Below, piece after piece: positions 45,916-54,116 of a stretch of 64,000 bases of DNA. Origin of the DNA: Persicitalea jodogahamensis (GTDB taxonomy: Bacteria > Bacteroidota > Bacteroidia > Cytophagales > Spirosomataceae). Position 1 is the first letter of the stretch. The number at the start of each line of letters is the position of its first letter. The notes beneath the pieces are model-generated. The model was not told the DNA's origin and did not search any database. It saw only the letters and a list, made by a program, of their open reading frames with translations. Position numbers and translations under genes: made by a program. Where the stretch lies: positions 496,001 through 560,000 of the forward strand of contig NZ_BMXF01000003.1 of assembly GCF_014651615.1 (NCBI RefSeq), written 5' to 3'.

Positions 45916-46578
45916 TTACAGCCAGTGATTTTTCAGGCCATTTTTTAAAATGCCTAGGGCTTTGAAAATGTGCGTTTCCACCGTTCGAACCGAAAGGTGG
46001 AGCTCATTGGCGATTTCTCGGCTCTTCCGTCCTTCGAAGCGGTTCATCAAAAATATTTTCCGGCACTGGGGTGGCAGAGAGGCGATGAGTTTGTCGATAG
46101 ACTGATGTAGCTCCTCAAGCTGCATGATCTGCTCAGGCGAATCAGCCGTCTGGGATTCGATGGACTGGGCTGCTGACAGTGAGTCGGATTTTCGTAAATC
46201 GTTTGAAAGGTAGTTGTAGGCCCGATTGCGCACCGATTGGAAGAGATAGGCACGGTAAGAGGTAGTTACTGCCAGATACGTGTTCTTTTCCCAAAACTTG
46301 AAGAAAATCTCGCTGACTAAGTCCTCGGCAATCTCTTTGGAGTAGACAAACCGGACCGCGTGAGTGCACATGGCCCGATAGTACAGCCGGAATAGCAGTT
46401 CGCAACCTTTTTTAGGGTTTTCCTCAAAAATTTTACGAACAAAAAGTTCTGTGTCGGTCGCCGGATGCCCGGATACCTCATTACTGGCCTCCTTTGCAGA
46501 AAGAGGGGCCAATTTGAGGCTTAGGTTCTCGGAACGATCGACAGAGGCAGGTAGATCAGAAGGTAGTTTTTGGGGCAT
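45916..46578 (-). CDS. ECF RNA polymerase sigma-70 factor
   Basis: 220 aa. Region 2 at about 60-125 (LVSEIFFKFWEKNTYLAVTTSYRAYLFQ) and region 4 at about 160-215 (LPPQCRKIFLMNRFEGRKSREIANELHLSVRTVETHIFKALG) match the Bacteroidota SusC-linked ECF family. It has a longer N-terminus than usual (about 45 residues before region 2). It would be held by the FecR protein encoded next and released upon glycan uptake. The likely target is the SusCD-sulfatase operon itself and perhaps the two sulfatases upstream. Confidence 0.96.
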   Translation of the reverse strand: MPQKLPSDLPASVDRSENLSLKLAPLSAKEASNEVSGHPATDTELFVRKIFEENPKKGCELLFRLYYRAMCTHAVRFVYSKEIAEDLVSEIFFKFWEKNTYLAVTTSYRAYLFQSVRNRAYNYLSNDLRKSDSLSAAQSIESQTADSPEQIMQLEELHQSIDKLIASLPPQCRKIFLMNRFEGRKSREIANELHLSVRTVETHIFKALGILKNGLKNHWL

Positions 46579-46653
46579 TGGGCGGTGATTTAAACTACTT
46601 TTTCCTGAAATTATTCAAGATTCGTTTAAATACAGACAAATGAACCTGCTAAA

Positions 46654-46661
46654 CTACGTAG
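46654..46661. repeat. CTACGTAG palindrome upstream of the ECF sigma gene
   Basis: Seen directly, about 76 bases above the sigma gene start, in a stretch that otherwise shows no clear TAnnTTTG promoter. Reverse-complement flanks read GGCGACTACGTAGT, similar to the copy at 45880-45887. Confidence 0.4.
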
Positions 46662-46685
46662 TCGCCGAAAAGAATTTTTTGGCTT

Positions 46686-48119
46686 TTATTGAGACACCCG
46701 TCCCAAAGGCCGGCGGTTTTCGCCGGGATGCCCCGTCAAATCGTCGCCCAGATCTTTTCTGGCTTTTTCGGCAGTTTTGGTCAACTCGGCCATTACCTCC
46801 GGGTAGTCGAACATGACATTGTACCGCTCTCCCGGATCGCGGCGCAGGTCGTAAAGTCCACCGGGGTGGTTGAAGTTTTCATTTGCCCGGCCCGGCTGGC
46901 CGTCGTTGCCGGGTTCAAAGCCTTCATTGGTGCGGCCGGGATGTGGGAAAACCAATTTCCAGGTACCTTGACGCACAGCTTCCAGATTGTTCCGACGGTA
47001 ATAAAAATAGAAGGCGTCGCGCGGCTTCACACTCAGGTCGCCTTTCAGGTTGGCCAGCAGGCTTACTCCATCGATGCGTTTTACGGGTAGTTTTGCGCCA
47101 GTGGCCTCCACGATGGTGGGCAGAACATCAATGCCGGCCGACAAATTGTTGGAGACAACGCCCGCCGGGATCACGCCCGGCCATTCAGCGATAAACGGCA
47201 CCCGGTGTCCGCCTTCGAATGTGGTGCCTTTTCCCTCGCGAAACCCGCCTGAACTACCGGCGTGATTGCCATAGGTAAGCCAGGGGCCGTTGTCGGAGGT
47301 TACGATGAACAAGGTGTTCTCGGCTAATCCCTGCTCCTTCAAAGTCTTCCGTAGTTGACCGATACTCCAGTCCAGCTCCATGATCACGTCACCGTACAAT
47401 CCCTGCTTTGATTTTCCCTTGAACTTATCGGAAACAAACAGCGGCACGTGCGGCATGGGGTGGGCAAGGTATACGAAGAAGGGCTTGTCTTTGTTTTTCT
47501 TAATGAACCCCATGGTGCGCTCTGTGAACCAGGTGGTAAACTGGCTTTGATCGGGATTGGTGGCTATGGTTTCGTTGCCCTCAATGAGGGGTAATGGCGG
47601 ATAGTAGTTTTTATTGAGAGGGTGGTTGGGCCACATATCATTGGAGTACGGAATGCCAAAGTACTCGTCGAAGCCATGCTGTAAAGGAAGGAATTGCTTC
47701 TGAAAACCCAAATGCCATTTGCCATACGCAGCGGTGGCATAGCCTTTGGCCTTGAGGAGCTCGGCGATCGTTTCTTCGTCGGCGTTAATACCTGTTTTGG
47801 CCGAGTGGTCGGTAGCGCCGGCAAAGCCGAGGCGGTTGGGGTAGCAGCCTGTCAGGAGGCCGGCCCGCGAGGCGGTGCAAACGGCCTGCGGGGTGTAGTA
47901 CTGCGAAAGGAACATGCCTTTGCTGGCCATATCGTCGAAATTAGGCGTCGTGTAATCTACTGCGCCTGTGCGCCCCAGATCGCCGAAACCCATGTCGTCG
48001 ATATACACCAGCACGATGTTTGGCATGCGGTCAGCCTTAGGAGCATCAAAGAAATTAAAGGCCAGCAACGAGACAGCACCAACTGCCAGAAGTGAGAGAA
48101 CTACTAGTTTACGCTTCAT
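46686..48119 (-). CDS. Exported sulfatase, CTASR motif
   Basis: 477 aa from the ATG at 48119, five bases after the stop of the previous sulfatase; a TTG four codons upstream is less likely. N-terminal hydrophobic segment (KLVVLSLLAVGAVSLLAF) acts as signal. Metal-binding start NIVLVYIDDMGFGDLG and the modification motif CTASR (C81) followed by AGLLTGCYPNRLG. The Ala in place of Pro is the known CxAxR variant. The tail has the S1 feature GGLYDLRRDPGERYN. Substrate unknown; co-translation with the next upstream sulfatase suggests sequential removal of different sulfates. Confidence 0.94.
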   Translation of the reverse strand: MKRKLVVLSLLAVGAVSLLAFNFFDAPKADRMPNIVLVYIDDMGFGDLGRTGAVDYTTPNFDDMASKGMFLSQYYTPQAVCTASRAGLLTGCYPNRLGFAGATDHSAKTGINADEETIAELLKAKGYATAAYGKWHLGFQKQFLPLQHGFDEYFGIPYSNDMWPNHPLNKNYYPPLPLIEGNETIATNPDQSQFTTWFTERTMGFIKKNKDKPFFVYLAHPMPHVPLFVSDKFKGKSKQGLYGDVIMELDWSIGQLRKTLKEQGLAENTLFIVTSDNGPWLTYGNHAGSSGGFREGKGTTFEGGHRVPFIAEWPGVIPAGVVSNNLSAGIDVLPTIVEATGAKLPVKRIDGVSLLANLKGDLSVKPRDAFYFYYRRNNLEAVRQGTWKLVFPHPGRTNEGFEPGNDGQPGRANENFNHPGGLYDLRRDPGERYNVMFDYPEVMAELTKTAEKARKDLGDDLTGHPGENRRPLGRVSQ

Positions 48120-48124
48120 ATTAT

Positions 48125-49675
48125 TCACCAATTACTTTCGATTATTTGACTGATTGTTTCGTTCGCTTCCACGCCATCGCCACTTTCGGCTTTGATCACT
48201 TTGAGCCGAGCCTTCATGATTTTTATTACGTCCTGGTACTCAGGGTCGGCAATAGCGTTATGGTTTTCCCCGGGATCCTTTTGAAGGTCGTAAAACTCCC
48301 AGCCGGGCGGATACTGCATTTTGTCGCGCTGAATTTTAGTGCGGGATTGCCCGTAAAAAAGCGCCAGTTTATACCGGTCGTTCCGTATGCCGAAATGGGC
48401 CGGGCGACGAGGTTCATTGCTCCAGTAGCGGTAGTACATGTCTTTGCGCCAGTCAGCTGGCGTATGGCCAGCCAGGTTATCCCGAAAGCTACGGCCTTGC
48501 ATGTTTTTCACAGGCTCCATACCTGCGAAATCGATAAAGAGCGAAGGGAAATCTATGTTCAATATGATGTCGTCGATCCGGTTGCCCCCTTTGAATTCCT
48601 TAGGATAAGAAATCACGAAGGGCATTCGCAGGGAGGGTTCGTATATAAAGCGTTTGTCGAAAAAGCCATGCTCTCCCAAAAAGTACCCCTGATCGGCGGT
48701 GTAGATAATGACCGTATTTTCTAACTCGCCACTCTCCCGCAGGTAGGTGATCAACTTACCGATGTTGTCGTCGATGGCTGCGCCCGAACGGAGAAAATCT
48801 TTGATGAATTTCTGGTAGGTCTTTTTACGGGCAGCGAGTGAATCCAGCCCTTCGAGGGAGAAAGGTGTCCCCGGATATTTGGTGCCGGCGCCTTCCTCGT
48901 AGCGTTTTCCCAATAAGTCAAGGGGCCAGCCGTCGTGGGTGCGTTGCGTGGTGGCGGCGCCCCAATCTTCAAAGTTAGCAGGGTAGGGGAGCTCGATATC
49001 TGCCAGGTAGTTTTTATAACGGTCAGGATAATCGTATGGCTCGTGGGTGGCTTTGAAGTGCGTAGAGAGATAGAACGGCTTGTCCGTGTTTCTGCTTTTG
49101 AGCCAGGCGATGGATTGGTCAGCAATGACGTCCGCCGAGAATCCCGGATACTCCTTGCCGCCTTCGTTACCATCCTGCCAGTTGTCTTTCGTTTTCAGGA
49201 CAGGGTTCTGGTAGCGTCCCTGTCCGGGAAGTACCATATAGTAGTCAAAGCCCGTGGGCTCTTTTTTCAGGTGCCATTTGCCGATGATGGCCGTTTGATA
49301 TCCGCTGGTCTGGAGTAGCTTGGCGAAGTTGGCGCTGTCGGGTTCGTAAACGTCGTCCAGATCATACACCCCATTGCGATGGCTGTATTGACCGCTCAAT
49401 ATCGACGCCCGGCTGGGCACGCATATCGAATTGGTGCAGAAGGCGTTTTCCAGCACGACACCACGGGCAGCCAACCACTCAATGTTGTCGTTTTTCACAT
49501 AGTCTTTCAAAATGCCTCCGTAAATTCCCCATGCCTGCGCGGTATGGTCGTCAGACATAATGAACAGGATATTGGGCCGGTCTTTCTGCCGTAGCGAGCG
49601 GGTTTTCGCGGTGCATCCGCCTAATAGCAGCAGTACAAGGAAGAGGCAGAGAGAATGAGCATGCAGGGATTTCAT
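48125..49675 (-). CDS. Sulfatase lipoprotein, CVPSR motif
   Basis: 517 aa from the ATG at 49675; the frame continues upstream without signal features. Lipobox LLGGC, Cys21. NILFIMSDDHTAQAWGIYGG opens the metal site and the formylglycine motif is CVPSR (C85) followed by ASILSGQYSHRNGVYDL, typical of the heparan/iduronate-sulfatase-like branch of S1. The C-terminus has the DPGENHNAIADPEYQ tail common in these enzymes. It is the first gene of a two-sulfatase unit on the same strand as the sigma/SusCD operon. Substrate not proven. Confidence 0.95.
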   Translation of the reverse strand: MKSLHAHSLCLFLVLLLLGGCTAKTRSLRQKDRPNILFIMSDDHTAQAWGIYGGILKDYVKNDNIEWLAARGVVLENAFCTNSICVPSRASILSGQYSHRNGVYDLDDVYEPDSANFAKLLQTSGYQTAIIGKWHLKKEPTGFDYYMVLPGQGRYQNPVLKTKDNWQDGNEGGKEYPGFSADVIADQSIAWLKSRNTDKPFYLSTHFKATHEPYDYPDRYKNYLADIELPYPANFEDWGAATTQRTHDGWPLDLLGKRYEEGAGTKYPGTPFSLEGLDSLAARKKTYQKFIKDFLRSGAAIDDNIGKLITYLRESGELENTVIIYTADQGYFLGEHGFFDKRFIYEPSLRMPFVISYPKEFKGGNRIDDIILNIDFPSLFIDFAGMEPVKNMQGRSFRDNLAGHTPADWRKDMYYRYWSNEPRRPAHFGIRNDRYKLALFYGQSRTKIQRDKMQYPPGWEFYDLQKDPGENHNAIADPEYQDVIKIMKARLKVIKAESGDGVEANETISQIIESNW

Positions 49676-49763
49676 GGCAATAAAAGAGTAATAGCGTAAA
49701 ATATACCTACTGCTCGTCCTCAAATGGTAAATTTTTGTTACCTGTCTTTTCCCGTGATGTGGC

Positions 49764-49804
49764 CAAAAAAAACCGGGTTGGAAAGGGAATCTTTCCAACC
49801 CGGT
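49764..49804 (-). terminator. Terminator of the coiled-coil lipoprotein gene
   Basis: A 14-bp perfect stem (49772-49785 with 49791-49804, ACCGGGTTGGAAAG arm) with a 5-base loop. The A-run at 49765-49772 gives a T-tract on the minus strand. Confidence 0.9.
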
Positions 49805-49828
49805 CTAAAAAAAGAGAATCAAGAAAGT

Positions 49829-50254
49829 CTAGCTTTCCAGATCGGCCTTGATCTTCTCCATTTTACGATCTACGTCGCTTTTAAATTCCTCCCAGTTCGC
49901 TTCCGTCCGATCGCCGAGATCGTCCAATGAAGCCTTAAGGTCCTGCCGTTCCTCTTCAAGTTCAGCTTTACGCTTTTCCCAGCGCGCTTTTTCGTTAGCC
50001 GTAGCTTTTTCGATTTCAGCGTCCACTTCTTCTATTTTCTTATCCAGCTTGTCCACTCCGTCGTTTATTTCGTTCCGGAGTTCATTACGACCTTGCTCGA
50101 ACTCGTCGCCCATGTTGTCGGCGGCGTCGTCCATGTCCTCACCGATTTGCTCGGTGGTTTCTTCAGCGTCATTTTCCGCTTTTTCGGAGCATGAGGTAAA
50201 TGTGAGGGAGGCTCCCAATAACAGAGCGGAGACTAGTAGGGTTACTTTTTTCAT
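49829..50254 (-). CDS. Small lipoprotein with long coiled coil (sll1863/stress-type)
   Basis: 141 aa. Lipobox TFTSC, Cys22. The mature part is almost all Glu/Asp/Lys helix with a heptad pattern (DKKIEEVDAEIEKATANEKA, DRKMEKIKADLES) and predicts one continuous coiled coil of about 110 residues, resembling proteins annotated as sll1863-like stress proteins. It has its own terminator. Nearby YtxH-type genes also encode stress-linked helical proteins, so an envelope-stress role is a reasonable guess, not shown. Confidence 0.8.
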   Translation of the reverse strand: MKKVTLLVSALLLGASLTFTSCSEKAENDAEETTEQIGEDMDDAADNMGDEFEQGRNELRNEINDGVDKLDKKIEEVDAEIEKATANEKARWEKRKAELEEERQDLKASLDDLGDRTEANWEEFKSDVDRKMEKIKADLES

Positions 50255-50513
50255 TTTGTTGTAGTGTTATTGTTAAAGTTACGAAAGTGAAAGTCTGTTT
50301 TAACTTTCATTACCAAACGGCCTATCCAAAACCAAACCATTGCCTCGACCCTACGCCGTCAGGACAAACTGTGGAAAGAAGTTCACGAAGATTTACTTTA
50401 CGGGCACCTATTTACTCAATTTTGATCGTTTCTTTGTAAAGTGACCGAACGCAGGTCAGATACTAAACCTGGCGTGGGAATTGTGTCAGCAGGCGTGAGC
50501 GAATATTCTTCCA

Positions 50514-51692
50514 ATGATTTCTTTCAAAACTTCCGAGAGTTCCAAACCAGTACAGGTTTGCGCCATGATGATCATCGTCACTATCACAGTGTATTGGCTC
50601 ATCATTCTGCAATCTTTTCTAGTCCCGTTGCTGGTCTCCGTGCTACTCTCTATCCTGGTTTCCCCTATTACTTTGCAGCTCGAAGACAGGGGCCTGAAAA
50701 GGATCCCGGCCATTGTACTCACGCTCACTCTTTTTCTGGGCCTGATAGCCGGTATATTGTACGTTTCCTTCATGCAGATTTCGGACATGATTTATATGTG
50801 GCCTACCTTTTACGAAAAAGCCAATATCATGTTTCAGCAATTCGAAGTATGGGTGGGCCAAACCTTCGGTTTCCAGACAACTACCCAGATCGATGATTTG
50901 GAAAATATGTCGGCCAACCTGCTTAAAAATACGGGATCGTCTGCCCTGCTGACTACAACCGCGATTATCGCGGACATCGCGCTTATCCCGTTGTACATGT
51001 TTTTCATGCTTTATTACCGTACCTTTTTCTGTAACTTCCTCTACAACCTGTTAGGCGAGAAGGAGAAAAAAAGAGTGAACCGGATTCTGTTCCGTATTTA
51101 TGATGTCATCCACAACTACCTGGCCGGATTGTTCACGGTGATGGTTATTGTCGGAACGCTCAACACCATTACCCTGCTTGTTTTCGGGATTAAATATGCC
51201 GTATTCTTTGGCTTTTTTGCCGCACTGCTGCTCCTCATTCCTTATGTGGGGGTAATTATTGGTTCCTCTCTACCGATAATGATGGCATTGGTTACTAAAG
51301 ACTCTGCCATGTACGCAGTAGGAGTAGGGGCCGTATTCCTCTGCATTCAGTTTCTGGAGGGGAATTTCATTACACCTTACATCGTCGGTTCCAAGATCAG
51401 CATAAATCCGTTGATGGCCATTGTGGCTTTGCTTCTGGGAGGAATGATGTGGGGGATTCCGGGAATGATCCTGGCACTTCCGTCAATTGCCATTCTTAAA
51501 GTCATATTCGACCATTCCCAACGGCTCAAAGCCTTCGGTTATGTACTGGGAGAACCTCAGAAAGATGAAATTGACGCGCGATTCCAGGTCGAGCCTGAGC
51601 ATGAAACTCCAGAAGACGCGGGTTCGGCCGAGGTAGTCGGATCTGACGACCTCAAAAGAGAGAAAGAATCTTTGGATGTAGGGGTAGTTTGA
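50514..51692 (+). CDS. AI-2E family transporter (membrane permease)
   Basis: 392 aa. Eight membrane segments in the family pattern: two at the N-terminus (residues 19-80), a soluble loop (100-150), then five to six to residue 345 (YVGVIIGSSLPIMMALV, ISINPLMAIVALLLGGMMWGIPGMILALP). A hydrophilic acidic tail follows (365-392). Family members include E. coli TqsA and Na+/H+ exchangers; transport of autoinducer-2 is proven for few, so the substrate should be left open. Stands alone. Confidence 0.93.
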   Translation: MISFKTSESSKPVQVCAMMIIVTITVYWLIILQSFLVPLLVSVLLSILVSPITLQLEDRGLKRIPAIVLTLTLFLGLIAGILYVSFMQISDMIYMWPTFYEKANIMFQQFEVWVGQTFGFQTTTQIDDLENMSANLLKNTGSSALLTTTAIIADIALIPLYMFFMLYYRTFFCNFLYNLLGEKEKKRVNRILFRIYDVIHNYLAGLFTVMVIVGTLNTITLLVFGIKYAVFFGFFAALLLLIPYVGVIIGSSLPIMMALVTKDSAMYAVGVGAVFLCIQFLEGNFITPYIVGSKISINPLMAIVALLLGGMMWGIPGMILALPSIAILKVIFDHSQRLKAFGYVLGEPQKDEIDARFQVEPEHETPEDAGSAEVVGSDDLKREKESLDVGVV

Positions 51693-51748
51693 GATAGGAA
51701 TGGAGCATGATCGACACGAAGGCTTACCTGCCTGAGTGCTCACGGTTT

Positions 51749-52090
51749 CTACTCATTAAGAATTTTCTGGATCTCTACAAAGCTGATAGGCTTATCAATA
51801 AAGAAATCTACCCCCTTTTTCAATGCTTCCTCCCGAAGGTTGGTCATGGCACTCATCATGACGATTCGTAAATCGCCCATCCGCTTTATATCGCCGATGA
51901 TGTTAATTCCTTTACCATCCGGCAAGTTATTATCAAGGAAAACCAGATCGGGGTGGAATTCTTCCACGTACAGGAGTCCGTCGTGAATTGTCGTAGCTGT
52001 CTTGACAGTGTTGGTAGTTGCCTTGCGACGAATAAAATTACCAATCAACTGACCTAGTTCTACTTCATCCTCAATTATAACGACTTTCAT
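51749..52090 (-). CDS. Single-domain response regulator
   Basis: 113 aa from the ATG at 52090 (MKVVIIEDEVELGQLIGNF); five codons upstream exist but look leader-derived. A complete receiver: acidic pair E7/D8, phosphoacceptor D53 in LVFLDNNLPDG, Ser/Thr in MMSAMT and Lys in DKPIS. No output domain, so it works in a phosphorelay or by protein contact. A kinase is not adjacent, but four kinases or kinase hybrids lie within 10 kb on the right. Confidence 0.93.
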   Translation of the reverse strand: MKVVIIEDEVELGQLIGNFIRRKATTNTVKTATTIHDGLLYVEEFHPDLVFLDNNLPDGKGINIIGDIKRMGDLRIVMMSAMTNLREEALKKGVDFFIDKPISFVEIQKILNE

Positions 52091-52399
52091 ATTTTCTCTG
52101 CACAAAGGTGGGTGTGGATTTATTACTGCCCTAGTAATTGCGCATTCTGTACAGAAAAGCGTACCACTTCCTGCTATAAGTAAAGAATCCTGCCAGCCCT
52201 GGATTTGTTAATCGCTGGACGTTGATTCCTGGTTTCAGCAAATTGATCTTCACGGTGTGTAAAAAAATACACACTCTCGTAATAAACACCGTTCAAAACG
52301 GCTCGATAGCGTTTGGTATAGGTTTTTAGTCCCAATAAACGTAAATTTGATAATTATCACCTCTATTTTTAATCACCCATTTATCTAAACTGGATTACC
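52091..52399. other. Intergenic region between receiver gene and YtxH gene (about 309 bases)
   Basis: No gene found. A 7-bp inverted repeat GTGTGTA/TACACAC (52255-52261 with 52268-52274) around an A-run has no T-tract. A -7-like box lies at 52342-52349. The rest has no visible feature. Confidence 0.5.
52342..52349 (+). promoter_or_regulatory. Candidate -7 element TAAATTTG before the YtxH gene
   Basis: Exact TAnnTTTG match 51 bases upstream of the ATG at 52400. The best upstream TTG (52313-52315) is 26 bases away, slightly beyond the usual spacing, so only the -7 part is well supported. Confidence 0.5.
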
Positions 52400-52687
52400 A
52401 TGAATAACAGCAAAGTTTTCTTCAGCATATTTATCGCCGCCGCCGTTGGTGCCACTGTTGGTATGCTATTCGCACCTGAAGACGGAACCAAGACTCGTAA
52501 AAAAATAAAGAAATCGGCGAATGATTGGGCTAATGAAGCCCTTGAAGCGCTCGAAAAAGGCAAGGCCAAGGTTCAGGATACGGCTGACCGTGTAGTGAGC
52601 AAGGCAAGCAGCTTTAAAAACGATGCTGTTGATGCCGCTGACGAGCAGATGGACGAAGCCAAAAGCACCGTCAATAAGATGAAGTAA
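52400..52687 (+). CDS. YtxH domain protein
   Basis: 95 aa. One N-terminal membrane segment with the YtxH signature (FFSIFIAAAVGATVGMLFAP followed by EDGTKTRKKI) and a Lys/Glu/Ala-rich helical tail with coiled-coil character. YtxH proteins are small stress-induced membrane proteins of unclear action. It has its own promoter element and a strong terminator, then two more small membrane-associated genes in the same direction. Confidence 0.93.
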   Translation: MNNSKVFFSIFIAAAVGATVGMLFAPEDGTKTRKKIKKSANDWANEALEALEKGKAKVQDTADRVVSKASSFKNDAVDAADEQMDEAKSTVNKMK

Positions 52688-52712
52688 TGCTGGTATGCAG
52701 CTTTGCCAATTA

Positions 52713-52754
52713 AAAAGAGGTAACACTAAGTGCCAAGCTAGTGTTACCTCTTTT
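52713..52754 (+). terminator. Terminator after the YtxH gene
   Basis: A 16-bp perfect stem (52713-52728 with 52739-52754, AGAGGTAACACTA core) with a 10-base loop; the arm ends in TTTT. The next genes therefore probably have their own promoter or rely on readthrough. Confidence 0.88.
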
Positions 52755-52800
52755 GGTAAGAGCTTAGCGGAATATTTACTCATCTCTAAACAACTGATCT

Positions 52801-53169
52801 ATGATATTTAAAGATGCCAAAGAGAAAGTGGAGCTCACGTATCAGCATCTGATCGATTACGCCGAAGCTCGTTGGAATCTGATTGCCCTGGACGTTTCTG
52901 ATAAAACTGCCAATCTTGTTACCTCTATTGTAATGGGGCTCATACTGGCGGTTCTGGGTCTGTTCTTTCTGGTCTTCGCCAGCATTTCGCTCGCGTTGTG
53001 GTTAGGAGAATTGACGGATAGTAGTGCGTTGGGATTTTTGCTGGTTGCGGTGTTGTATGGTTTGATCGGAGGGTTGGTGTTTGTTAATCGTAACAATTGG
53101 CTATTCCTGCCGTTAATGAATAATTTTTTGAAAAAACTTTACCGAAACAAAGATGATAAACTCATATGA
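52801..53169 (+). CDS. Phage-holin-like (Holin-X type) membrane protein
   Basis: 122 aa. An amphipathic N-terminal helix (KDAKEKVELTYQHLIDYAE), then two membrane segments (about 40-66 and 76-98, LILAVLGLFFLVFASISLALW and FLLVAVLYGLIGGLVFV), and a basic tail. This is the layout of the putative Actinobacterial Holin-X family, which in Bacteroidota sits beside YtxH genes and has no known phage link. Overlaps the next gene by 17 bases. It probably acts in membrane stress, by context only. Confidence 0.88.
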   Translation: MIFKDAKEKVELTYQHLIDYAEARWNLIALDVSDKTANLVTSIVMGLILAVLGLFFLVFASISLALWLGELTDSSALGFLLVAVLYGLIGGLVFVNRNNWLFLPLMNNFLKKLYRNKDDKLI

Positions 53170-53689
53170 TGATCTGAAGGCGCAGCGGGCCAAGGCTCAT
53201 AATGATTTGCAGCTGGCCAAATCACAGCTTGACGCAGATCAAAGGGAATGGAAGGAAGAAGCAAAGCCACTGGCGATTGTTTCCTCGGTAGCCAAGAAAA
53301 TGGTTAAAAGTAAAACGGGTAAGAAGGGGCCGGTTGGAATGGGATTGCAAATGGGAATCAATGCTGTACTTGCCAGGACAGTTTTGAAGAAATTGCCTTT
53401 TCCGTTCAATTTGTTTGTTCCTCACATGGCCCAGAATCTTGCCTTCAACTACACGGACAAGTATGGCCGCGAAGTATTGATCAAGGCATTACACTGGATC
53501 AAGGACGTTACGGAAGAAGACGAGGAGATTCCCGAAACAACGGAGTTGGTGTTGGTCGAGTCAACCATTCCCCCAGTCTTAGTGGAGCCGCCGGTCGAAA
53601 CGCTTCCCACGCCAGTCGAAGATCAACCCGTGCCCAACGCTGTTTCAGATACCTACCCACCCTCTGATATGATTCCTCCGGTTAACTGA
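53153..53689 (+). CDS. Unrecognised 178-aa protein of the YtxH/holin-like cassette
   Basis: 178 aa, overlapping the previous gene by 17 bases. Residues 1-45 are a charged helix (DDLKAQRAKAHNDLQLAKSQLDADQREWKEE is coiled-coil like, residues 5-35), then a Gly/Lys-rich and hydrophobic middle (GPVGMGLQMGINAVLARTVLKKLPFPFNLFVPHM), and a Pro/Val/Glu-rich tail (130-178, PPVLVEPPVETLPTPVEDQ). No family recognised. Translation coupling with the holin-like gene suggests the two proteins work together. Confidence 0.8.
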   Translation: MINSYDDLKAQRAKAHNDLQLAKSQLDADQREWKEEAKPLAIVSSVAKKMVKSKTGKKGPVGMGLQMGINAVLARTVLKKLPFPFNLFVPHMAQNLAFNYTDKYGREVLIKALHWIKDVTEEDEEIPETTELVLVESTIPPVLVEPPVETLPTPVEDQPVPNAVSDTYPPSDMIPPVN

Positions 53690-53690
53690 G

Positions 53691-54107
53691 TCAGGGGGTA
53701 ATGGCGGTGTTAAGCCAGAAATCACTGATTTTTTTTACGACCTCCTTCAGGTGCTCATAGCTGGAAGGCTTCACGACATAACTATTGGCGCCAAGCTCAT
53801 AGGAAGAGAGTATATCGTCCGGAGCCTTGGACGTGCTGAAGACAATCACTGGTATTTTGCTCAGCATCTTATCTGATTTCAAAGCACGCAAGACTTCCCT
53901 GCCATCCTTTTTTGGCATGTTGAGGTCAAGAAGAATAAAACGGGTCTTGCCTTCGATGGGTGTGGCATTCAGGTGTTCGAGAAGTTGCTCACCATCTTCG
54001 AAGAACATCATCTCATGATGAATGTCGTTGTCCTCGAAGGCAGCCTGTACCAAAAAGCGATCGTCTGCATCATCGTCAGCCATCAAAATTATATTGAACT
54101 CCTCCAT
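53691..54107 (-). CDS. Single-domain response regulator (Rcp1-like)
   Basis: 138 aa. Receiver with the DDDADDRFL acidic patch (residues 11-19), phosphoacceptor D61 in ILLDLNMPKKDG, Ser/Thr in VFSTS and Lys in VVKPSS. This type pairs with phytochrome-like or CHASE3 kinases, and the kinase gene ends 9 bases upstream on the same strand, so the two are one two-component unit. There is no output domain. Confidence 0.95.
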   Translation of the reverse strand: MEEFNIILMADDDADDRFLVQAAFEDNDIHHEMMFFEDGEQLLEHLNATPIEGKTRFILLDLNMPKKDGREVLRALKSDKMLSKIPVIVFSTSKAPDDILSSYELGANSYVVKPSSYEHLKEVVKKISDFWLNTAITP

Positions 54108-54116
54108 TCTTACCCT

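Noticed and set aside
46664-46683. Imperfect hairpin near the end of the CTASR sulfatase gene
   Set aside because: Contains a mismatch-like pair and is not followed by a T-run in the direction of transcription.
52255-52274. GTGTGTA/TACACAC hairpin around an A-run
   Set aside because: Short stem, no T-tract on either strand at the right place, and no gene end close by, so not called a terminator.
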